From Lysobacteraceae bacterium (lineage in GTDB: Bacteria; Pseudomonadota; Gammaproteobacteria; Xanthomonadales; Xanthomonadaceae): a DNA stretch of 6,295 nt. The notes under the pieces are model-generated. The model ran no database searches, was not told the DNA's origin, and saw nothing but the letters and a program-made list of their open reading frames with translations. Every line of letters begins with the position of its first letter. Position 1 is the first letter of the stretch. The DNA lies in assembly GCA_003449515.1 (NCBI GenBank), contig DMHI01000150.1, forward strand, positions 3,357 through 9,651, read 5' to 3'. Positions 1 to 6,295 of this stretch are shown in pieces. Both the position numbers and the translations under genes were made by a program.

Positions 1-952
<952 letters not shown>

Positions 953-1028
953 GGCGGTCGAGGTGGGGATGCCGGGAGCGGACGACAAGCCCGCGGCGTC
1001 GCGGCGTTGCCGTGGGCGGGAGGGCCGC
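953..1028 (-). other. 76-nt spacer between yhdP and tldD
   Basis: This is the only spacer longer than a few bases in the window. On the coding strand it is C-rich just before the tldD ATG, and I see no AGGAG-like ribosome-binding site there. I recognise no -35/-10 pair. A 5-bp-stem hairpin (CCGCG, loop ACGC, CGCGG; nt 1004-991) has no T-run after it, so it is not a convincing intrinsic terminator. The spacing and shared orientation suggest tldD is read through from yhdP, but a weak internal promoter cannot be excluded by eye. Confidence 0.6.
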
Positions 1029-4000
1029 TCAGTGCGATGCCGGCCCGCGCCGGGTGGCGCGATCGGGTGCGGCAGGCGACAGCGGATCGGTGGGGCGCAC
1101 GGGGCCGTTGGACGACCGCCGCGGGCCGCGTTCGACCACATCGACCACCGGCTCGGCCCACGGACCGCGCACCGAGTAGACGGTGCGCGTGGCCTGCTTC
1201 AACGGCGATTGGAACACCGCCTGCGCCATCGCACCGATGGCCGCCCCCGCCGGCCCGGCGGTGAACGCACCGAGGGCCGGCAGGACACCGCCGGCCTTGG
1301 GCAGCACCTCGACGCGCTGATCGTATTCGCGCGCTGACAGCGCGGTGGTGCCACTGACCCGGATCTCGGCCGCCGGCCCGTCGATGCGCAGATTCCCGGT
1401 GCTGGCATCACCACCATCGAAGGCGAAATCGCCGGTGATGCCATTGAAGGCGAAGCCTTTCTCGAAGAAATCGCTGAAATCGAGCGTCAGCCGGCGCGGG
1501 ATCTCGGCGATCGACACCAGCCCCAGAAAGCGCCCGGTGCCCGGTTCGACATCGAGCAACCGGCCCTTGCCCACGTCGAGGCGCAGTTGGCCGTCGAAGC
1601 GGTCGAGACGGAAGCTGCCCGGCGAGCCCGGCCAGTCGCCCACCATCCGCGCCTGCACCGGACCATCCTCGACCATCCCGACAAAGCCGAGCGCATCGAG
1701 CATGCCGCCCATGCTCTCGGCGTCGAAGTCGAGGGCGAAGCGCGAGCGCGCCTGCCCGCCGATGCGCGTCCAGTCGCCGCTGGCCGACAACTTCAAGGCG
1801 TCCGACGTGGTGGCGAGGCGATCGACATGCATGCCCTCGGGCGTGGGGAAGGTGCTCAGGTCGGCGCGGCCGAGACGGGCTTCGCCGAGGCGGAAATCGT
1901 CGATGCGGAAATGCAGTGGCGGCAGTTTGGCTGGGTCGGTGTCATCGACCGCGGGCGCCGGCTCGTCGCGGCGTCCGGTCATGGCCTTGGCGTCGAACGC
2001 GGGCCAGTGCAGACGCGCGAAGCGGCCCACGACAACGGCACCCTCGCCGCTCGGCACGCGCACGTCGCCGGCAATGGCCGGACCATCGAACACCACGTGC
2101 AGGCTCTCGGCCGGCGTGCCCGGCGCCTCGCGGCTCAGCAGCAGGCGACCTTCGCCGAAGCTGCGATCGAGCACGTCGATGGCACCGGCGCGCACGTCGA
2201 CCGAGCGCAGCCCCCCCTCGCCGGTGCCACCGCCCACCGCCGCAGCCACCCAGCCACCGATGTCGAGGCTGGACACCTGTCCACGCACGGCGATGCCCGC
2301 AGCGGGGATCGGCGTACTGCCGTCGCTGCTGCCGAATTCGGCGATGGCGGCGAAGGGCGCGCTGTCGGTGGCCAGCCGCCCGCGCAGGCGCATGAGCCGG
2401 CCGAGACTCAGTTCGAGCGTGCCGGCGCTGGCCGGCAGCGCCAGATCGACACGCAGCGGCAAGCGCGTGGCCGCGCTCTTGCGCAGCGGCGCCGGCAGGC
2501 CGAGGCGGGTGCCGACGAGGTTCGAGCGCAGGCTGAGCCGCGATGGCGCGGTCGGCGCTTCGGGGCGCTGGCGCGGCACGTCGACGCGCACGTCCCAGTC
2601 GCTGCGGCCTTCCAGCCAGGGATCGAGCCAGGCGAGCCCCGGGCTGCGGGCGAGCAGTTGCGCCGGTGCCAGCCCGGCCTGCAGCTCGAACTCGGCGGCG
2701 TGGCGGGTGTTGCGCACCGCATCGCCGACCCGCAGCGACAACAGGCCGGAGGCCTCGCCGTAGCGCACCGGCAGCGCATCGGCCGAAAAGCCGCGCCCGG
2801 TGAATGGCAGGCGTCCGGTCAGCCCGGTGAAGGCGACATCCCAGCGCGAATCGGCCACGCTGGCATTGTCGAGCGACAGGCTGCCCGCCACCTCCGGCTC
2901 GCCGAACGCCCGCTTCAAGGGCAGGCGCAGGCGCAGGTCGAGCGCCGCCGGGCCGCTGATCGAGAGCGCATCGAGGTGCGCGCGGTTCGGCGCATAAAGC
3001 GGGCTCCGCCGCATCAGTGTGCGCAGGTCGCCGGCATCGCCGCCGCCGCGCAGCGCCAGATCGAGCCAGGCGACCTTGAAGTTCTCGATGCGGCCACTGG
3101 CCTCCGCCACCACGGTGTCGAGCACGCGACCGCTCAGGCCCTCCAGCCGGAGGCCGGGACCATCGAAAACCACCTCGCCGGAGAGGCCGGTGGCCTCGGG
3201 CCAGTCCTCGTGGAACTTGAGCGTGACCTCGTCGAGGCGCACGCGGGCGTCGAAGCTGCCCTGCCGATCGCGGAACGGCCAGTGGTCGAGATCGCCGCCG
3301 ATCGCGATGCGGCCGCCGCGTGCACTGCCGGCCCGCAGCGCCATGTCGAGCCAGCGCCGCGCCGGCGGCGCCATGGTGGCCTGCATCCCGTAGCGCCGCG
3401 CCGCGACCACATCGAAATCGTCGAGCTCGGCGGCGAGATCGAGCGTGGGGCGGCTGCCGTCGGCCTGCAGGCCCAGGCTGAAACGCGTTCGCAGCGTGAG
3501 CCCGGGGGCCGTCACGCTGAGGCCCGGACTGCCAAGCCCCCAGTCGTCGCCATCGCGCCAGACCGCAATCTCGCCGCGGGGTACGAGCGGCAGCGCCGGG
3601 CCGAACTCCGCCGGCCAGTCAAGGCCGAGCCCGCTGCCGGAGAGCGCGAGCACCCCCCCCTGCGCGTCGAACTGCAGCGTGCCGCCAAGGCCCGTAAGGC
3701 CGGGCCGGCGGCCCACCGGCATGAACACCACGTCGGCGAGACGGGCGCTGCCAGCGAGCGCCGCGGGCGCGGCGGCGGGAACCTCGAGCGCCAGCACGGT
3801 GCCGCTGGGCCGCGCCTCGGCCATCCACGCCGCAAGCCCCGGCGGCAGCCGGTTGCTGAGCGCGCCGAGGGCGAGCAGCGGCGCCACATCGATGCGCGCG
3901 GCCTCCACCGCCACGCGCTCGCCGCCGGCCAGCCAGAAGCCATCGATGCGCTGGGTGACGGTGCCCACCTCGAAACGGCCCTGCGGCACCGACACCTGCC

Positions 4001-4907
4001 AGCCCCGCGCGTCGAGCTGCCATTGCGCGTCGAAGCCGGCGTGGTCGAACACCACCGGCGGCAGCGCGGTGCCGACCCGGCGCAGGCGCAGGCCATCGAG
4101 CGCCGCATGGACTTGAACGCGGTCGATACGCCGGTCGCTGAGGTCGGCCCAGGCACCGAGGCGGCCCGAGCCGGCCAGCGGCTCGACGCCAAGCGCCGCC
4201 AGCAGCGGGCCCCAGGCCGGCAGATCGACGCGCTCGGCACCGATCCACAGCCTGCCGTCGCCGCCATCGCGGGCCATCTCGGCGCTGAGGTCGAGCGGCG
4301 CGCGTCCCGCCTCGGCCCACAGCCGCAGGCCGCCGCTGACGCGCTCACCGCTCACGCGCAGGCGGCCGTCGACACGCGGCAGCACGTGGTCGATGCCCCA
4401 TCGCTCGGCGCGGATCCGCAACTGCGCGTCCTGCATGCGCAATTCACCGAATGCGGCCAGCGCATCGAACGGATCGGCACCCACCTGCGCCGGTTCGGGC
4501 AGGCCGCTGATGCGCCAGCGCCCGTCGGCATCCTGATGCAGGGTGAGCGACAGTCCGTCGACGCTGATCTCGGTGAGCGGCATGCCCGGGAACAGGCCGG
4601 AATACACCGACACCTGCAGGTGGGCGCGCCCCACGGCGAGGCGGCGCTCGCCCTCGCCCACCACCAGCCCATCGAGGGCGAAGCGGGGGCCGGCACGGGT
4701 CCAACGGGCGTCGATCGCGGTGAAGCGCACCGGCTGGCCGACGCGCTCGCTCAGCCAGCGTGCCACCGTGTCGGGGTGGCGCTCCACCGCCGGCAGGAAC
4801 TGGTTGGCCAGCGCCACCAGCAGGGCCAGTGCGATCAGCAGCAGCAGCACGCTGTAGCCGCCAAGGCGACGACAGCGACGCCACCAGCGGCGCGCGGCGG
4901 ACGCCAT
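1029..4907 (-). CDS. yhdP: YhdP family AsmA-like phospholipid transport protein
   Basis: YhdP is one of the large AsmA-like proteins (with TamB and YdbH) that in E. coli redundantly carry phospholipids from the inner to the outer membrane; its loss weakens the outer-membrane barrier. This protein is 1292 residues, against about 1266 in E. coli. An Arg-rich cytoplasmic start (residues 6-14, with two Trp) precedes one hydrophobic segment at about 17-38, which should anchor it in the inner membrane with the rest in the periplasm. Most of the remainder is alternating-hydrophobicity beta-type sequence, as expected for the long AsmA-like groove. YhdP-type landmarks include the MAPPARRWLD region near 512-521, HWPF at 542-545 followed by HEDWPEATGLSG, and the C-terminal IPRRLTLDFSDFFEKGFAF at 1136-1154. 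The core ends at GPWAEPVVDVV (1248-1258). A 34-residue Pro/Arg/Ser-rich tail follows. The ATG lies 3 nt after the rng stop, implying translational coupling. The frame is intact. Confidence 0.96.
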   Translation of the reverse strand: MASAARRWWRRCRRLGGYSVLLLLIALALLVALANQFLPAVERHPDTVARWLSERVGQPVRFTAIDARWTRAGPRFALDGLVVGEGERRLAVGRAHLQVSVYSGLFPGMPLTEISVDGLSLTLHQDADGRWRISGLPEPAQVGADPFDALAAFGELRMQDAQLRIRAERWGIDHVLPRVDGRLRVSGERVSGGLRLWAEAGRAPLDLSAEMARDGGDGRLWIGAERVDLPAWGPLLAALGVEPLAGSGRLGAWADLSDRRIDRVQVHAALDGLRLRRVGTALPPVVFDHAGFDAQWQLDARGWQVSVPQGRFEVGTVTQRIDGFWLAGGERVAVEAARIDVAPLLALGALSNRLPPGLAAWMAEARPSGTVLALEVPAAAPAALAGSARLADVVFMPVGRRPGLTGLGGTLQFDAQGGVLALSGSGLGLDWPAEFGPALPLVPRGEIAVWRDGDDWGLGSPGLSVTAPGLTLRTRFSLGLQADGSRPTLDLAAELDDFDVVAARRYGMQATMAPPARRWLDMALRAGSARGGRIAIGGDLDHWPFRDRQGSFDARVRLDEVTLKFHEDWPEATGLSGEVVFDGPGLRLEGLSGRVLDTVVAEASGRIENFKVAWLDLALRGGGDAGDLRTLMRRSPLYAPNRAHLDALSISGPAALDLRLRLPLKRAFGEPEVAGSLSLDNASVADSRWDVAFTGLTGRLPFTGRGFSADALPVRYGEASGLLSLRVGDAVRNTRHAAEFELQAGLAPAQLLARSPGLAWLDPWLEGRSDWDVRVDVPRQRPEAPTAPSRLSLRSNLVGTRLGLPAPLRKSAATRLPLRVDLALPASAGTLELSLGRLMRLRGRLATDSAPFAAIAEFGSSDGSTPIPAAGIAVRGQVSSLDIGGWVAAAVGGGTGEGGLRSVDVRAGAIDVLDRSFGEGRLLLSREAPGTPAESLHVVFDGPAIAGDVRVPSGEGAVVVGRFARLHWPAFDAKAMTGRRDEPAPAVDDTDPAKLPPLHFRIDDFRLGEARLGRADLSTFPTPEGMHVDRLATTSDALKLSASGDWTRIGGQARSRFALDFDAESMGGMLDALGFVGMVEDGPVQARMVGDWPGSPGSFRLDRFDGQLRLDVGKGRLLDVEPGTGRFLGLVSIAEIPRRLTLDFSDFFEKGFAFNGITGDFAFDGGDASTGNLRIDGPAAEIRVSGTTALSAREYDQRVEVLPKAGGVLPALGAFTAGPAGAAIGAMAQAVFQSPLKQATRTVYSVRGPWAEPVVDVVERGPRRSSNGPVRPTDPLSPAAPDRATRRGPASH
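3653..3660 (-). repeat. G8 homopolymer tract inside yhdP
   Basis: Eight consecutive C on the plus strand read as eight G on the coding strand, spanning the codons CAG GGG GGG GTG (Gln-Gly-Gly-Val) at about residues 415-419 of YhdP. A run of this length can slip during replication, and gain or loss of one G would shift the frame and truncate the protein. The frame is intact here. In GC-rich DNA such a run can also occur by chance. A shorter run of seven lies at 2211-2217. Confidence 0.85.
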
Positions 4908-4913
4908 CGCTTA
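4905..4913 (-). promoter_or_regulatory. rng stop / yhdP start junction, likely translational coupling
   Basis: The rng stop codon TAA (4913-4911) is followed by GCG and then the yhdP ATG (4907-4905). No purine-rich Shine-Dalgarno sequence sits at the usual distance. The nearest AGGAG (4939-4935) is about 27 nt upstream of the ATG, too far for direct use, and is part of the rng codons for Gln-Glu-Gln. The arrangement suggests that ribosomes finishing rng start yhdP by reinitiation. This is inference from spacing. Confidence 0.6.
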
Positions 4914-6295
4914 CAGCAGAACCACGTCGTACTGCTCCTGGCCGTACTGCTCGTCGGCCTGGAAGCGGATGGTCTTGCCGAGGAACTCCTCCAACTCGGC
5001 AACCGCGACCGACTCCTCGTCGGTGATGCGCGCGACCACGTTGGGCGCGGCGATCACCAGCAGGCGCTCGGCCTCGAACTGCCGCACCGCGCGGGTCACC
5101 TCGCGGAAGATCTCGTAGCTCAGCGTTTCCGGCGATTTCAGCATGCCGCGCCCACTGCAGGTGGCGCAGGGCTCGCAGAGCTGGCGCTCGAGGCTCTCGG
5201 TGGTGCGCTTGCGCGTCATCTCGACGAGGCCGAGCGGCGAGAAGTCGTACACCGTGGTCTTCGCGTGGTCGCGCGACAGCGCCTTCTCCAGCGTGCGCAG
5301 CACCTGGCGGCGGTGGTCGGCGTCGTGCATGTCGATGAAGTCGATGATGATGATGCCGCCGAGGTTGCGCAGCCGAAGCTGCCTCGCCACCGCCTGCGCG
5401 GCTTCGAGGTTGGTGCGGAAGGCGGTTTCCTCGAGGTTGCGCTGGCCGAGGAACGACCCGGTGTTGACGTCCACCGTGGTCATCGCCTCGGTCTGGTCGA
5501 CCACGAGGTATCCGCCCGATTTCAGCGGCACTTCCTTCTGCAGCGCGCGGGAGATCTCGTCCTCCACGCCGTTCAGGTCGAACAGCGGCCTCTCGCCGGC
5601 GTAATGCTCGATCCGCCCGGCCAAATCGGGCATGAACTGCCCGGCGAAGCGCAGCAGCCGTTCATGCGTCTCGCGGGAATCGACCAGCACGCGGTCGATC
5701 TGCGCGCTCATCATGTCGCGCAGGGCGCGCATCGGCAGCGAGAGATCCTCGTAGATGCGCGCGCCCACCGGCGTGCTCAAGCTGGCCTCGCGGATCAACT
5801 GCCAGGCCAGCCGCAGGTAGGCCACGTCGGCCTCGAGCGCGTCGCGGTCCAGCCCTTCGGCATTGGTGCGGACGATGAAGCCCAGGCCACTGCCGTTGGC
5901 CAGCTCGGTGACGATGGCCTTCAGCCGCGCGCGCTCGGCGTCGTCCTCGATGCGCGCCGAAACGCCGATCACCTTCGAGTACGGCAGCAGCACCAGGTAG
6001 CGCGACGGGATGCTGACCTGGGTGGTGAGCCTCGCGCCCTTGCTGCCGATCGGGTCCTTCACGACCTGCACCACGATCTCCTGCCCCTCGTGCACGAGGG
6101 AGGTGATCGAGGGCGGCGGCGACGACGACGGCGCGATCTCCTCGCTGTCGGCCGGCTGCACCTGCGGCACGCGGATGATGTCGGAGGCGTGCAGGAAGGC
6201 CGCGCGCTCCAGACCCAGCTCGACGAAGGCCGCCTGCATGCCCGGCATCACCCGCTGCACGCGGCCCTTGTAGAGGTTGCCCACCACGCCACGGC
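4911..6295 (-). CDS. rng: Ribonuclease G, N-terminus cut by window edge
   Basis: RNase G is the RNase E/G-family endoribonuclease that prefers 5'-monophosphorylated, single-stranded A/U-rich RNA; in E. coli it finishes the 16S rRNA 5' end and degrades some mRNAs. The 460 codons present compare with 489 residues in E. coli. At the right edge the frame reads RGVVGNLYKGRV, matching the E. coli segment that begins near residue 35, so the gene continues outside the window and the GTG at 6287 is an internal valine. Visible parts in order are the S1 RNA-binding region (VGNLYKGRV, MQAAFVELGLERAAFLHASD), the KDPIGSKGARLTT segment, and the DNase I-like catalytic core. Its two metal-binding aspartates lie in TTVDVNTGSF (nt 5471-5469) and IIIIDFIDM (nt 5342-5340). 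A zinc-link CxxC follows, CATC at nt 5168-5157, with a further Cys three residues before it. The short C-terminus without an RNase E-like scaffold domain, and the yhdP neighbour, favour RNase G over RNase E. Confidence 0.97.
   Translation of the reverse strand, partial: RGVVGNLYKGRVQRVMPGMQAAFVELGLERAAFLHASDIIRVPQVQPADSEEIAPSSSPPPSITSLVHEGQEIVVQVVKDPIGSKGARLTTQVSIPSRYLVLLPYSKVIGVSARIEDDAERARLKAIVTELANGSGLGFIVRTNAEGLDRDALEADVAYLRLAWQLIREASLSTPVGARIYEDLSLPMRALRDMMSAQIDRVLVDSRETHERLLRFAGQFMPDLAGRIEHYAGERPLFDLNGVEDEISRALQKEVPLKSGGYLVVDQTEAMTTVDVNTGSFLGQRNLEETAFRTNLEAAQAVARQLRLRNLGGIIIIDFIDMHDADHRRQVLRTLEKALSRDHAKTTVYDFSPLGLVEMTRKRTTESLERQLCEPCATCSGRGMLKSPETLSYEIFREVTRAVRQFEAERLLVIAAPNVVARITDEESVAVAELEEFLGKTIRFQADEQYGQEQYDVVLL
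6105..6137 (-). other. Ser/Pro low-complexity loop in the RNase G S1 region
   Basis: These codons encode IAPSSSPPPSI, preceded by the acidic DSEE. E. coli RNase G has a charged loop of unrelated sequence at the same place, between HASDI and the LV..GQ strand. The segment is probably a flexible surface loop of the S1-like domain. It is a lineage-variable part of the protein, and no function can be read from it. Confidence 0.7.

Noticed and set aside
991..1004. Hairpin in the yhdP-tldD spacer as a terminator
   Set aside because: The stem is only 5 bp and no T-run follows it; such short GC palindromes are common by chance at this base composition.
1345..2763. Plus-strand open frame of 472 codons opposite yhdP
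   Set aside because: It lies wholly antisense to a well-supported gene. Its protein is Ser/Arg/Pro-rich with no recognisable domain, as expected for a frame complementary to GC-rich coding DNA where stops are rare.
3512..4348. Minus-strand frame of 278 codons inside yhdP
   Set aside because: It is a different frame on the same strand as YhdP, Ala/Arg/Ser-rich with no domain, so it is an overlapping shadow.
5334..5354. GAT triplet repeat on the plus strand
   Set aside because: It encodes the conserved Ile run before the catalytic Asp of RNase G (IIIIDFID), which E. coli also has, so it is not a microsatellite of interest.
6285..6287. GTG as the start codon of rng
   Set aside because: Conserved RNase G sequence (RG before VVGNLYKGRV) continues upstream in frame to the window edge, so this GTG is an internal valine.

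Overview
The window is GC-rich (by eye about two thirds or more G+C) and tightly packed. It holds three genes, all on the minus strand, transcribed from the right edge to the left: rng (RNase G, start beyond the right edge), yhdP (complete) and tldD (C-terminal third beyond the left edge). The order rng-yhdP-tldD is the conserved gammaproteobacterial cluster that follows mreBCD/maf in Escherichia coli. GC richness, an Arg/Ala-rich YhdP and the absence of the nitrilase gene that pseudomonads carry before tldD suggest a gammaproteobacterium, perhaps of the Xanthomonadales (Lysobacter/Xanthomonas type). That placement is inference from protein character and gene order, not from a search.

Layout from right to left: 6295-4911 is rng, missing roughly the first 35 residues; 4910-4908 is a 3-nt spacer; 4907-1029 is yhdP, 1292 codons plus stop; 1028-953 is a 76-nt spacer with no convincing promoter, terminator or Shine-Dalgarno; 952-1 is tldD, 317 complete codons. 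tldD has no stop codon inside the window, so it can be missed by ORF callers that need both ends. It was read here by translating the complementary strand directly.

The genes look like one transcription unit, but the products have separate jobs. RNase G processes rRNA and some mRNAs in the cytoplasm. YhdP is an inner-membrane-anchored AsmA-like protein that spans the periplasm and helps move phospholipid to the outer membrane. TldD is the metal-binding subunit of the TldD/TldE(PmbA) peptidase. The linkage is ancestral housekeeping synteny rather than an obvious pathway.

I found no RNA gene, mobile element, CRISPR array, phage remnant or new system. All the other long open frames, including plus-strand frames of 472 and 368 codons, are shadows of these three genes in GC-rich DNA. 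The second-look items are modest: an 8-bp poly-G tract in yhdP, low-complexity segments in YhdP and RNase G, a variant zinc-link motif in RNase G, and weak ribosome-binding sites for yhdP and tldD.
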